DNA of 64,000 bases from Vitrella brassicaformis (GCA_001179505.1 CDMY01000366.1:189404-253403); one strand, 5' to 3'; counted from the stretch's first letter, positions 41,582-54,700 are shown. Made by a program: numbers and translations. The notes: generated from the sequence alone by a model not told the origin.

Positions 41582-43515
41582 ATGGCTGATCGCAACGAAA
41601 GTTGCGAGCCCCAGCCTTCATCACTGCTGCCAGCACTGCAGAGAATGGGCAATGCCGGCGAAAGCTGGGATGAGAGCATCTTGAGCCAGTGGCACCAGGC
41701 CAAGGAGGAGCCTGTGGGTGTCAACGACAAAGGCGAACCGACTTACCTCTTCCGCAGCACCGTAGAGGACAACAGAGTGCGACGAGTCGATGGCAAGCTG
41801 GGCCTCATTGCGACGGTCAACGTCAAGCGCACAAGGCAAGTGACGACAAGATGCAGAGAGGATGCCTGTGTTGCAGCAATAGATCTGCTCTCTGGCTGTG
41901 CTGTGTGTGTGTTGGTGTGCCTTGGTATGTCTGTCGGCAGGGAGAAGCGCAAGACGAAGCTGTATGAGGCGAAGCCCTTGCACAAGGGGTCTCCGCCGTC
42001 CACAGCGGCGTCCGCCCCCTCCCTGCTGCGTCCATTTGATCCCAACGACTTCAACTTCAACAAGGCCAACCCAAAAGAAACGGTATGGGCGATCGATGCC
42101 CTGGGCAGGGCAGTGAGGCTGTGTGGATGGGATGTCTGACTGTCCCGATTGTATGTGTGTGTGGACGTCGCCAGATTGGCGAGCTGTGTGTCGATGGCGA
42201 GAAGCATCCGGTGCTCCTCAACGTCAGGTGAGCAGCAGACAGGCACACACAACACAACATATCCTTTCTTCTCGCACACACGTATCTCGTTTCGTTGTCT
42301 GTCGATACGATACAGTCCCATCTTCGAGGGTCACATCCTGGTGGTGCCGTGGTCACAGAAGTGCCTTCCCCAGTACCTCACGAGAGAGGCCCTGACCGTC
42401 GCTCTCGAGTTCTCGATGGCCTCCTCGCGCGATGACTTCAAAGTCATGTTCAACTCATCGGGTGCATGGGCATCGGTGAGCATGAGCATGACAGGACCAG
42501 GCGGCACAGCACACTTACACATACCATCTTTTCACCGCTCTTGTGTCTGATGTGTGTGTTGCAGGTGAACCATCTCCACTTTCACGGCATGTACGTGTCG
42601 GGCGTCTGCCCGTCGGGCCTCCCGATAGAGACCGCCCCCACCGCCTCCCTCATAGCGACCCTCCCCCTCTCCCTACCCCCTGCCCCATCAGTGACCGTCA
42701 GTGCGTCGGTGCTGCAGTATCCCTCCAGCCCGATTGTCTTCACCGTCGACGGCGAGGCCGTCAGTCGCGATGTGAGGGACGGCTTAGTGGATGTGGTATG
42801 GGGGTTGGTGGAGCTGCTGGTGGCCGAGGACTGTCCATTCAACCTGACGATGTCGCTGAGGCGCGATGGGCGGGGACGCATTTATTTCATACCCAGGAGG
42901 CCACAGGTGGGTGTTTGTGCTGGAGGGAGGCTGCGCCACATGGACGAATGATGTGTGGTGTGTGTTTTGTGTTCAGGTGATCTCCACCGTGCCGCCATTC
43001 CGGTCGCCGGACGGAGATGACGACCCTGATGGTGACCAACAGACAGCCAGCCATGCACTTGGTCCATGGCTGGCTGGCTGTCTGCACGTGTGTGTTCAGG
43101 TCCTGGGATCCTCCGCATGGCTGTCTGTGAGTGCTCCGGAGTGCCGTAAGCAGCTCCCCCCACAGCCACCCCACTTGGACACGTACCGTGTGTACCTGTG
43201 TCCCTCTCTGTTCGTTCGTGTGTCTGTCTCTTCCTCCAGAATCCTGTACAGTGAAGAGGCCTTCGAGCAGCTTACAGAAGCGCACTTCAGACAAGTACTT
43301 GAGGACCTTCCACACAACGATGCGCACCGCACCGCACCGCACCGCATTCACTCACTTACCCACCCATATGTACTTCTGTCGTTGTCTGTCTCTACGGTAC
43401 CTACCGTCTGCAGATGGCGGAAGAAGACATCTCGATTGAGGCGGCACTGCGCGAGAAGCTCTGCGAGGGGCTGGTGCGATTGATGGGCACCAGGGGCGCT
43501 GACAAGGGGGGATAG
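41582..43515 (+). CDS. GDP-hexose phosphorylase (VTC2 / GDPGP1 family)
   Basis: This is a HIT-superfamily enzyme. Plant VTC2 releases L-galactose-1-phosphate from GDP-L-galactose, the committed step of ascorbate synthesis, while the animal relative GDPGP1 acts on GDP-glucose. The start is ATG 41582 and the stop TAG 43513-43515. Features in order are an N-terminal ILSQWHQAKEEPVG segment, LRPFDPNDFNFNKANPKE, SPIFEGHILVVPWSQKCLPQ and FKVMFNSSGAWASVNHLHFH spanning an intron. The HLHFHG there is the catalytic His triad region. Next come FNLTMSLRRDGRGRIYFIPR and the C-terminal ILYSEEAFEQLTEAHFRQVL. The last exon is MAEEDISIEAALREKLCEG and on. Exon joins between 43000 and 43430 are approximate. Family is secure; substrate is not. 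Confidence 0.88.
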
Positions 43516-44193
43516 AATAGACCGGCCTATATCGACCGTGCTGCGTGCTGGCTTCTACACATGCACCACCCTCGGATCTTCCTTCAGTGAGCTCTCTCAT
43601 TGAAGGAAGAACCGGAGGTGGTGCAGAGGGAGTGGCCAGCATGCAACGGCGAGGAGGGAGACGAGCTGTGTATAGGGGTTGTGTCTCTGGTTGTGTCGCT
43701 GGAACCTAACGCACCGCACGTGTGCATCCGCTCCACGTGAAATGCGTAAGTAATGAAAGCTGACACGTGCCAGGTAGATCGACATGTAGGTGTGTGATAC
43801 GATAGATTGTCCAAACGCACATACATACACACCGACACACGGAAGGGTACCAACGCAGAGAGAGCAAAGTGGACAACACACACTGTATGTCTTGTCCTCC
43901 TCGGGACAACGAATGCACATCGCCGAAGTGCTCACACGACAACCAATCCCCACCATCCCATACATGTCTCTCACAGCGGAAAAGTGCAATGCCCCCTTTG
44001 TCTACTGATCCCCAGCTCCCCCCGTCTTGTCTCCTGCTGTCCGCTTGCGAGTGCCCTCCGCCATGGCGGCCTCTCTCGCGTTACGCTTCCTGTTGGCGCA
44101 GGGTTGCGCGTAATGCGAATTTCGCCGCGTCGACTCAAAGACGACCTGCGAGTGCGCAGCGCCAATTGGGAGGGTTTTCTGACGACAGACACA
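43516..44193. other. Convergent intergenic spacer
   Basis: No supported gene lies between the phosphorylase (+) and the kinesin (-). The sequence has few simple repeats. Frames such as 43807-44205 overlap the kinesin end and lack domain-like composition. Confidence 0.45.
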
Positions 44194-47100
44194 TCAATCG
44201 ATTGATGAGACGTGAGCACACCATGCATGATTGTGGGCATCTGTGTGGTTCCTTCCTACTTTGACGAGGCCTGCGTGCAGCCCGTACACAGCAGAGTAGC
44301 CCTTGACGTCCTCAAGTGCGTTTATGGAGCTCCTGCCCCTCTGGATGCGCGCCGTCCTGGCGCCACTGCCCCTCCTCCCTCCCTTGTCGCCACCTGCATC
44401 GCCCGTCTGTCCCTCTTGATGTCTGCTGTCTCTCTTTTTACTGGAGTGTCTGTGTGTGGGCGGGGCGGATTTGCTGCTGGCCTGGTGTGCGGTGGGTGTC
44501 TGGAGGGGAGGGGGCCGCATGGGGCTGTATGCGGCTGTGGGGAGGGGCGGGAGGGTCTTGCGCCGACAAGACGAAGGCTGGCTTTCCTCTCTGTCTTGTG
44601 CTGGGGCGCTGGCTTGGGTGCACCTCCGCTGCTGAAGGTCGATGTCCACTCTGGTCCACCTTCTCTGGTCGTGCTTCTCGCTCAGACGTCGGCATTGCTC
44701 CTCTACCAGCCTGGCAAGCAAATAGTGAGCGAGAGACGTGTGACACGTTGGATTGGACAAGGCCAGCTCAGCTGGCGTTTGGTGGCTCTCTGACCTCTCT
44801 CTCTTCTCTTGAGCGTTCCTTTTGTCTTCTTCTTCCTGACGTCTCAGCTCCTCGCGCTCCATGTCTCTGTCAGTCAACATTTGGTGGGTGGCGCAAACAT
44901 ACATGGCTCGTCTCGTCGTTGAGTGTCTTCCCCTCTGCTCTTGATTGTGTGTCTCATCTCACCCACCGTTGGTCTTTGTGTGAATGGTACTCTTCGATCT
45001 CCCTCTTGATCCGCTCGTGGTGTTTCCTCCGCCTGTCCTCCTTGTTGCGAAGGAAGTCCTGCCACTCCTCCTCCTTCTCCTGCTGTTCCTGCAGAGCCAG
45101 GATCTTCTCGGCTGCCTTCCTCGCCTTGTACTCCTCCAGCTGAGCAAGCTTCATCAGTTGCTGCATCCAAGAGAGAGGTAGGCCAGTGGCGCTGCCTGTT
45201 ATGGCTGGTTGAATGAATCATGTCTGTCTCACCTTTTCCTCCTCTTTGGCTTGGCGCAGCTTTGCTTTGATGACCTGCTCGAGGCTGTTGAGTGCCAACA
45301 AGCACTGCATGCATAAAAGCAGCAAGCAAGGGAACCACTCGATAGGGAGTGAGTGACGGCATTCTTAAATGCCTTCGTTCTATTGTTTGTTACCTGAGGA
45401 GGCTCCTCCTTCGGCCCGATTCTGTGCACCTTGATCTTGCCGCTGCTCGACTGTACCAGCTCATACCTCCTGGGTAGCGCCTTGAGATACCCGCCATCGA
45501 GCCGCTCATCCTGCCTCCCTCTGCCCCGGCCCCTCCTGGCCATTCTCTCCCTCACTTTGTTCCTCGGCGAAACTCGATCTTCAATGGCTCTTGCTGTCGT
45601 TGGCTGCTTGCCAACATCCTCCCACTGCCTCTCGAGGGTCTCTAGCGATCCCGTGATGTCCTTGGCAACGGCTGAGGGGCAAGCGGCGAGGGGGTGGCGG
45701 TGCTCGTCGGAGAGAGGCACTTCGGTGAGAAACGCCGATTGAGCCAGGGCGGCTGAGAAGGTCGGCTGGACTGCCTCGGTGCATATTGCCGGAGGCAGTC
45801 TCGCTTCGGGCTTGTCAGCGTACTCGACCAGCACCCTGCGAAGAGCGGAGCCAACGATGAGATCAGTGAGACATATTCATGCGAGAATCCGACACACCTT
45901 TCGTTGATTTCTTCATGCTCCGAGAAGGCGCATGGCCTCGGCAGAGTGCAGATTGCACATCGGGGAGGCCAGCGAAAGGGCATGTCCCGCTGGACCTTCT
46001 TGGCCATCCGACGAATCTCTGATGCAATGAATCAACCAACACACCAACTCCCATATTGATGCACACACTTGCAAAGTGGGTGTCTCCCTCACCTTCTCTT
46101 CTCGCTCGATCCAGCGATTGCCTCAACTCATCCAGACTCTACAAGGACGAACAAAACGTGGTTTTCGTCAATTCATTGGGGCTCCCTTGCCGTGTCTAAT
46201 ACCAGAGTGGAGAACTTCCGCACTGTCGTGCTTGGTGTCTGCCGCTCTGACTCTGTAACGGCAAGAGGAGCAGCGGGTGGCTGCTCACTTCTTTCCTCAG
46301 CCGTCACCGGAGCAGGACCGGCAGCGGCTGCGCTCTGCATCGACACTGCCAGTGGGGTTGGCTGTCCCTCTGCGAGGGTCGGAGTCAACCGTGAGGGATG
46401 GACCAGTTCCTCCTCTTCTTGCTGAACAATCGACGGGGAATGCATCACATCTTTGTTGATAGGGGATGTCTTACGTCGTTGGCAGCTCCGATCGAGAGGC
46501 TTGAGGGTAGGCGTCGGTGATCGGAGGCCCTCTTGGCTTTTCCACTGGCGCTTCGACGAGCCGCTGCAAAGGGCATGTCTCGTACAAACCAAAGGCGTGC
46601 CAACCTGATCGATGTTTACCGTGGAGGTGTTTGCTTCGCTTCTCCTCTTCCTGCGACCGCTGCACCTCAGTGTCAGTCGGTGACGGCTCGCGATGGCCCT
46701 CAAGAGGGATCGGCACAAAGCCCCGCCGACGGATGCGCTGAAGGCGCAGACGCAATCGCCTGAGGCAAGGAGCCGATCGAGACGCTTCCTTCAGGCGTCA
46801 TGGCGTTGATGTCCTTAAGACTTACTTGAAGTCATCTCTGAGTCGTTCGTGCAGCTCCAGTGATGTGCCGCCCTTTCTCCTGAAGATGGACGAGTCGATG
46901 AGGCTCATCCCAAGGGCGTCTCTCAGCCGATTGTTGCCATCTTCCAAAGCAGCCAGGTACGGCGCCAGACGCAACTCCCCAGCACTGAGAGAGAAAAAAG
47001 CAAAGCAGCCGCGTCTTTCTTTTGTCCAAATGTGAATCGTGCACTTGCGCTTACCGAGGGCTGCACGTGAGTGTGCGAAGCTGCTCTGCGAAGGTGAGAG

Positions 47101-48885
47101 CTTTCTGAGTGTCGTCCGCGCTTGCGCGTGCGGGGCTGAGAGTGATGATGCCGATCATCCGAGAAGTCCCTTCGAAAGATTCCTGAAGGATTCGAGTCAA
47201 GTGGGAGTCCTCCATCTGCATCAATCAGAGACATGTCAAAGACATGTATAGACATACACGATGACGAATTGCTCCCTGTGTCTGAATGCCTACGTTCATG
47301 TGTACGTCTCTTCTCGATCCGGCAGCATGTGCAGCCACGCATCGCTCCAGGTGGGAGATGCCGTCGTTCAGGCGACTCAGCTCTTCGTGCGGAGAAGCAC
47401 CAGCCTCACTGCATCCACATAAGACAGACACCCACACAGGTGTCTCTCATGAGCATTCCATCATTCAATTCTGTGTCTCGCTCACAGTGTGAGGTCCCAT
47501 TCCTCCGACGTCCCGAGCATCACGAAGAGTATGCCGCCTCTGGTCACCTGCCAACGCCATCTCTCTTCACCAACATCGTCCACCACACGCGACTGCCGTG
47601 CCTTGTCGTTCTCGATCGACGTCGCCGAGTCCCGCCTGTCTGAGCCCCCTTGCGGTGAGGGCGTCCGCAGAGTGGCAAATTGGGGCGGCTGAGGTGAGGC
47701 GCTTCCCTGCTGCGAAGCACGCTCGCGCTCGACCAAGACCGACAGGTGGATGCATGTGTGGGAGCGGGCCGAGAGGATCTGCCGATCCCGATGCCGCTCG
47801 CGGCGATTCGAATCGCCTGATGCGGGCATATGGAAGCAGATGAGATTCCATTTTTCACTGCAAACCTCTGTTCCATATATTATTATTTCACCTTGTTGGA
47901 GAAAGGAATAGGCGTCCTCTGCTTTCTCCACAACCCAGCTCGATAGCCCCACATATTTGCCTCCCACCAGATAGCTGCTCTGTGACTGGCTGCCGGTGTT
48001 GCCGCCGCCACTGGCCTGCTGCGTGATGAAGGTCCCTTCCTCTGCCTCTTGAAATGGTGCAATAGGCTGGCAAGGGGGCGAAGAGGGCACCTGTAAGAGG
48101 TCGGTCACCGTCTCGTTGTATATCTCAAAATACGACAAGGAGAGGGTCGCCTTGAAGGAGGAGGGAGACGCAGATGCAGATGACTTGATCAGGTCCAGCA
48201 GAGCCCTGAAAAGCGCAAGACGCACGCCATTTCCTTCCTTCAACATTTTGATTGCATGCTTGTGCGCCCCCCCTCGCGGGATGCTGACCTGATAGTGCGA
48301 AAGACAAGCCCCTCGCTGTCCTTGGCAGCCCCGCCACCACTGGCAGTGTTGGGCGGCAGCAACGACGCACCCATGCTCAATCGCAGAGGCCCTTGGCCCC
48401 TCGGCGACGCACGAAAGGTGTCAGCAAGGGGCGAGGGGCTGCGTGAGGGGATGTGGGAGGACTCGTTGAGCAATTGCTTCTCGGACGAGGCGTCTCCCAC
48501 TGACGTGCCGAAGAGTGTGTGTGACTTGCCGCTGCCTGACTGGCCGTAGATGACGACACTGTGTGAGAAGCCGTTGAGCGTGGGCTCGAGGCAGTCCCGC
48601 ACACACATGAAGACCTCCGCATGGTTCGCACGAGGCCCAATCACGCCGTCGACCACATAGCTGAACACAACATACAAAGCTGTGAACGTACTCGGGGGGA
48701 CCCTTGTCTGTTCACTCACTCTGGCATACGTACCGCTGTTTGTTGGCACCTTTGAGGAGGCAAATCTCGGCAGGTCCTGTGACTTCCACAGCGAGGGAGG
48801 CTGACAGGCCCCCGTCCTCCAGTTCGTCCTCTCGCAACGGTCGAAGCCGCACATACGAACGTGCACGCGACCGAGGGTCATCCAT
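44194..48885 (-). CDS. Divergent kinesin-like motor protein
   Basis: The motor domain is N-terminal. It starts at ATG 48883-48885 (MDDPRSRARSYVRLRPLRED). The P-loop is intact in VVIYGQSGSGKSHTLFGT (near 48550-48500), and LSYFEIYNETVTDLLQV lies near 48150-48100. Switch I is altered: QILSARSHTCIHLSV instead of SSRSH. Switch II is more altered: FVMLGTSEEWDL where kinesins have DLAGSE, so the Asp and Gly are lost. The end of the motor is recognisable (DSHLTRILQESFEGTSRMIG, then QKALTFAEQLRTL, near 47220-47060). The tail has coiled coils, a C-x2-C-x5-C-x4-H cluster near 45917-45959, a basic patch (MARRGRGRGRQDERL), a strong coiled coil near 45160-44970 and a disordered basic C-terminus ending at 44194. 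It may bind microtubules with little or no ATPase activity. Confidence 0.85.
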
Positions 48886-49022
48886 CCTTCACAAGGAAGG
48901 CGTGTGTGTGGGGTTGTTGGAGGGCTCGAGTGACGAGTTGCAATGGGGCTATCGCGATCGTCCTCCCACATGAGCTCGCAGTAAGAGTCCTCTTCCTTTC
49001 GTAGAGGCGGAACAGAAGAGAG
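48886..49022. promoter_or_regulatory. Shared divergent promoter region
   Basis: Only 137 bp separate the kinesin start (48885, minus) and the start of the unknown gene (49023, plus). No TATA-like element is obvious. Confidence 0.5.
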
Positions 49023-50591
49023 ATGTCTGGCGCCAGCAGCGGAGGGCACAATGTGTACACCAACCGGGCGTATGGCTGTAAAAACCTCTTCGTGGTATGC
49101 GATGACGCAGATGACGAGCACACGATTGGGGGATTGGTTCGCTATGTTGCCCTGCAGGAGATTGCGGTTGTGGAGCCTGGAAGAGCGCTGCGCCCGCTGC
49201 CGTATCTCCAGCCCGCCCATGAGGTCGATTACGTGATGGCGGAGCCTGGGAAGGCCTATCAGGTGCCGTGGTGGTGGCGGTGTGGTGGCGATGGTGTGCC
49301 TCGTGAATGTGTGGCCTGCCTGTACTTGTAGGTGACTGTGCGGAACAACCGCGCGTATCCCGTGGAGGCAGAGCTGTTCATAGATGGCCAAAAGGTTGCA
49401 AGGAAGCCAACCGACTTGCGACTTTAGCGTCACCCTCATCTGCCTCTGCTTGATGGCTTGCAGATCAAGTGGCTGGCACTACAGGAGGGCACTTCCCAGA
49501 CGGTCTCCACCGTGCCAGTGTCGGTGGACTCGTCATCAGATACCAATGCCTATCGCGTGCAGCACAAACAACTGGTGGGTGGGTGAGGGGGGAGAGGGGG
49601 AGGGAGCGTCTGTGCAGGTGCTGGCTGCGATTCGTGTGCTCTGCCTTCGCTCTGTGTGCTCTGTGTGCGTTTGTTACATCAGACGTTTTGCAAGCCGGAC
49701 ACCATTGACGCTGCTGCTTCCCAGTTCAATCCTGCGTAAGGAGGCGTGCAAGTTCTCCCCGACCGACATCCCTCTGCTATGCTACATGCTGCTCGTGAGT
49801 GAGTGAGTGTTTTTTTTGCGGTCGGTCTGCGTATCAGGTGGCTGGAGGCACAGAGGGTCATCACGGTGCCGTTCTGGAAGACGCGCATCGAGACCAAGAC
49901 CAACACAGAGCATTTTGGCGAGCAGTGCGAGGCGCGCCTGCCGGAGACCGTCCAGCTATTCGACAAGGTACTCTTCCCTACAGCCATTATGCCCACATGC
50001 ACGACCACAGACGCCCTCCCTCACTGCAAACGTCTATGTGTGGCGTGGCATGCAGGCGTCGGAGAAGGTGCCCGAGAGTGCCAAGAAGACCCACTCGGCG
50101 GTCACCGAGACGGGCGCCAATGCGGAGCTGGAGATTCTGCCCAAGTTCCAGAACAAGCGCGGCACTGTGGACGTTTGGCACAAGACCAAAAAGATCGGTA
50201 ACTAAGGGCTGTCGGTCGCTGCCTTTGGCGGCGATTTGTGTATACATAGCACACGACACGCGTGTGTGTGTGGCTGTGCTGTGCCAGGGGCCCGCAAGAT
50301 CCATCTGGTAGACCAGCTGTCGTACGAGCAGAACCGCAAGGGCGTGATGAATGCACTCAAGATAGATGCAGCCGGCCGCACCGAGGACGGTAGGTACCGT
50401 CACACACACAGCCAACACACACACACACATCCATGTGTGTTGGTGCGCTACAGGGTTGCGTGTCAAGGTGGAGCGCAAGCGTGAGGTCAGGGCTGCCGTG
50501 CCCCCATCGATGGCCAGTGCGGCGCCCCTGGACCTCACGGATGAGGACGACCCTGCCGTCGAAGCACTCACCACCAAACCCCATGTGTGTG

Positions 50592-50625
<34 letters not shown>

Positions 50626-50968
50626 CACACCATAACACGACCCTGGGAAACCACCACCTCCTCCTCCTGCTGCTGCTGCTGTGGTGGTGTATGGTTGGTC
50701 GATCAGGTGATTCGTGAGTTGTACGAGGAGCACCGGCGCATCCAGCACAACCGTGATGATGACGAGGACGAAGACCTGGACAGTAATGACGACGAGGCCC
50801 GCGAGGGGATCGACTCGGACTTCGCACTATTCGTCCAACAGGTACGTACATCTAACCGACCCGACACACAGGGCAATTGTGTGTGTGTTGGTGTCTGTCT
50901 GTGTTCAGCGGAAGCGCCAGCGGACGGGGGAGAGTGCGGGTGCAGCAGCTGCTGCTGGCAGCTCTTGA
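49023..50968 (+). CDS. Conserved-looking protein of unknown function, probably nuclear
   Basis: The gene starts at ATG 49023 and stops at TGA 50966-50968, with about nine exons. Exon 1 ends HEVDYVMAEPGKAYQ, and the next gives VTVRNNRAYPVEAELFIDGQ, so a small beta-sandwich domain with alternating strands is likely. The middle includes VITVPFWKTRIETKTNTEHF and LEILPKFQNKRGTVDVW. The C-terminal third has ARKIHLVDQLSYEQNRKGVM, an acidic stretch (DDDEDEDLDSNDDEA) and a basic end (RKRQRTGE) that could act as a nuclear localisation signal. I do not recognise a named family. Exon joins near 49600-49850 are uncertain. Confidence 0.65.
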
Positions 50969-51760
50969 GGCGTACGGATGAGACGGCCTCTCACATGTAT
51001 ACAATGGTGAGAGACCGTCCGGTGTTTTTTTTTCCCGCCGATGATACACACACATGTATCGGCTGTAGATTGACGTCATGTGATTGGGTGATGTGGGATT
51101 ATGGATAGTTTTGTTCCCGCCCGTTGCGTTGATGGATGTGATGTGATGTGATGTGGGGTGTGGTCTCCGTGTTGGGTCGTATGCATGCCGTCGACGTCTG
51201 GCTTGCCGCGGAATTGCTGTGTGTTGTGTGTGGCGGCGTGGCTGCCCTGCTGTTTGATGCTGTGCTTGCGCTGCTTCGATGTATCTTTCGGATGGTGCGG
51301 TTTGCCGTGTGTGTGACTCTGTTGCCAGCCTCGCTGCCAATAATCTTATATTGCCCGGAGAGCAGCAGGCGGGTCACTCAAACTCACTGATTCGTGTGTG
51401 GCGGAGACCATGCGAGCACCGCCAGGGGGACACGGCAATTCTGGCGACATCACATGCATGCATATATGGCGAAACGCATCGCGGTTCATGAGCACAGGAA
51501 GATGTTGAAGCTGAGTAAGGCAGGCGGGGTCACAAACGCACGCACAGCACCTCTGTCGATATCACATATGCCACGCACATGGGAGACAATGACTCTGCGA
51601 TAGCCATTGAGCTCAACCCAGCACCGTGAACCCCAGCAAGAGAGCAGTGCAGAAGAGAGCAGAAGAAAGAGACAAGGCAGCGTAGCATCATTGCGCACAC
51701 CGAAAAAGTAGGGCAGCAAAAGAAATCAGGGCAGATCAGACAGAGGTGTGATCGATGAAG
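50969..51760. other. Convergent intergenic spacer
   Basis: This interval lies between the unknown gene (+) and the CFAP47-like gene (-). An 80-codon frame at 51148-51390 is hydrophobic but low complexity and has no other support. Nothing else is seen. Confidence 0.45.
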
Positions 51761-54700
51761 TCAGCGATCTCTCCTGAAATCGGCTGCGGCGGCGGCCTTC
51801 TTCATGTTTGCTCTGATGAAATTGGTGGCCCTGCCCTTGTTCTCGGCCTTGCGGAGTTCCTTGGCCACTGCTGGATCCAACTTGTTGTCGAGTCTTGATG
51901 ATGTGATCTCCGGGGCGTTGTAGTGCGGGTGGGTGCCCCTCACCAAGTAAGACCAGTACGTGTCCTCAGTCTGAACGAGGCGACACAGCATGACCAACAC
52001 CCAACAAGAACTTGTGTCTCGCGGAAGTGCATTTGCTCACCTGAATGACGAGCTTGGCAGTGACGGTTTTGCCATATTCTGTCGGCCTGTACGAGACGAT
52101 AAACATGGTGCCCGAAGAGCCGGCCGGGTCGAGGGTGCCCGAGGTGGGCGTCACAATGAAGTCATCGGACGGAGACTCCGGCGCAAAGAATGCCTGAACG
52201 ACCACATGGACAGCGGGCGTGGGGTGTAGTGCCTTGAGCATCTTTACCTCAAATTGAGAGTATGTCGGTGCGATATTGGTGAGTCTGAATGCCACAGCCG
52301 TCTGCTGGTTGATGGGCGACTCGATGGAGATCGTGTCATCGGGATCTGGCACACTAGCATACAGCCGCAGCTGGAAACGCCACCTAAGAGACAGACAGCA
52401 GCAGGCTGGCTGGCCATCACACAATCTTCTCCTTCTCTCCCTCCCCCCCCTCCCCCCTCTCTCTCCCTATTATCCACCTACCTGCCCCCCGAGCTCCGTT
52501 TAATGATGAGCGTGCAGTTGGCTGTGAAGGGCCGCATGGGTGCGAACTTGACCAGCATGACAGCTGACTGGTCGGCCTCGGTGATGAGAGTGTCTTTGAA
52601 GTCAAGGGCAAAGGTCCGATCGACCATCTCCTTCACGTCGGGAGGCACCTCCAGCTCGTACTCAAGAGGCTCCTGCAGACAGCGGAGAGATTACCACACG
52701 CCTCGCACGCACGGCGTGAATGCGTGTTGTGCTCTGTTCATCGCACTCTGGATGGCTGCACGCCCACGAGGCTGAAGCTGTACTCTGTGTCGAGTGGTTG
52801 CCGCGCCCTGGTGCTGAAGGGGTGCAGCTGAGGATCGATGGGCGCCTCCACCAAACCCTTCAGCCTACACCAACAAACAGAGATACAGACAGACAGGCAG
52901 TCGGGTGTGTGTGCAGGCATTGCATTCACGACATCAATGTCTCTTTCTGGCCTGAATATCCACTGGAGTCCCTGTTGGGCGGGGTCGTCAGCTCTGACAA
53001 CAATCTCGGCCACGTGCTCACGCATGCTCGCGGGGGAGAACACAAAGGGGATCGGCACCGAAGCCAAGGGAGCCACATGCAGGCGCGTCTTCTTAAGCAG
53101 CAGGGTGAAGTCCTGCGCGCCGCTGGCCTGCTGCTCCCTGGTGCTGTCTTTACCACTTCCCTTGGGCTTGGCCTCGACCACCAGAAAGACCATGACAGAG
53201 AGGGCCTTCATGAAGGGGTTCTTGAAGTGCACCGTCGACGACACCGCTCGTCCAACTGTCGTGACGACAGACACCTCCTTTGGTCGGCGGGGGAGGAGGC
53301 CCTTGCCTGTCAAGTTGTAGACCCACTCGCCGGCCAGGGGATGATCCAGCGTAATTGTGCCCTCCTGATGGAACAGAGACACTGCACTGGTGGCCACCAT
53401 GCGGGTGTCTCGATTTGAGTGTGTGGTTGGGTTACTTACTTCGACGTGGTCGATCGTCGTGGGGGAGTACTCCAGCGTGATGTCTGCGGTGTCGAATGGG
53501 GGCAGCAGCAGGCGGGGCGTCGACACGCGGAAGTTGGAGGGATTGCTCGACCTTCACACACATAACCCAAAACACATGTACACACGCCTGTCGTGACTGA
53601 CTGACTGACCTTGGTATGAGGGCGACATCGTATCCAAGTGGGTTCTCGATAGTCACTGTGTGCTGCTTGGTGGTGCCGACCTCACACTCCATCAAAGGGA
53701 TCTCTGTGGGAGGGGCAGGGTCGGCCGTCAGCTCCAAGTCATACCAAAACTCACCCAGCTTCTCACTCAGCAGCGACTGGTGGAAGGATGTGATGTGAAT
53801 ACGTCATGTGTGTGGGCGTATTCTGTCCGTGTGTGGTTTTGCGTCTGTCGCCTTACTGCTGATCCCCTGTATTGCCCTGGTACGAGGGGGGCGTATATGA
53901 GCTGGTAGGTGGCGGCTTCACGTGGCGCGAGGACGAACTCGCTCTCGCCCAGCAGCCCGTCGCCGATGAGACTAACCTCCAGCGTGACAATGTCATCCAG
54001 AGGATTCGTCATTTGCAGGCTCACACACACAGCCTAAAGCGTTGCCAAGATACGATACGAGAATCCCACAAAAAAGTCGTTCGAGCATTTGCAGCATACA
54101 AACCTCTCTGACAACACACTGGAGCTTCAGTGTGGCCTGTGGTTTGGGCGGCGATGCGTTGATCTGCAACGTGTACCACTGGTATCGCTCGCTGTCCTGT
54201 TGTTTGAACACCACACTGCCCGTCGTCGACCCGGACAGGATGGGCAGCACGCTTAGCGGGTAGGCGCCCTTGCCGAAAGCTGGGAGGGAGAAGGAGGGCG
54301 GCCCGGATATGTTGAGGAGGTCCGACTCGACGTCATAGGTGAGAGGGCTGGATGTTGGGTTTGTGACCTCGATGCTGACGTCGGTCTTCTCGCGGGCCTG
54401 GCACTGGACGACCACATGGTCTTCTGCCAGCGGCTGCAGTGCACACATTCAGCCAGCGTACAATAGAAGAAAGAGCCGACATGCGTGTGTGCAAATATCG
54501 GTCCGGTGGTGTGAGTGTGTGTGCGTGTGACCTCGTCAGCGGTTCCAATGAGGTCGTATTCGTAAGTCTCGTTGGTGGATGTGTTGTATATGTCGAGGTG
54601 GCCGTGCACCTCGCACACCCAGTCCGGGTTGAAGGTCAGGGGGTACACAGTGGTGGTCTTCTGCTCCCCGATCTTCTTCTTCGCAACCAACGACGACGGG

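Noticed and set aside
47800-47822. TTCGAATC-like box considered as a tRNA T-loop
   Set aside because: It is a short palindrome within kinesin coding sequence; no acceptor stem or anticodon arm could be built around it.
51148-51390. 80-codon hydrophobic plus-strand frame
   Set aside because: It lies in the convergent spacer after a gene's stop, is TG-rich in sequence and has no supporting context. It could be real but is unsupported.
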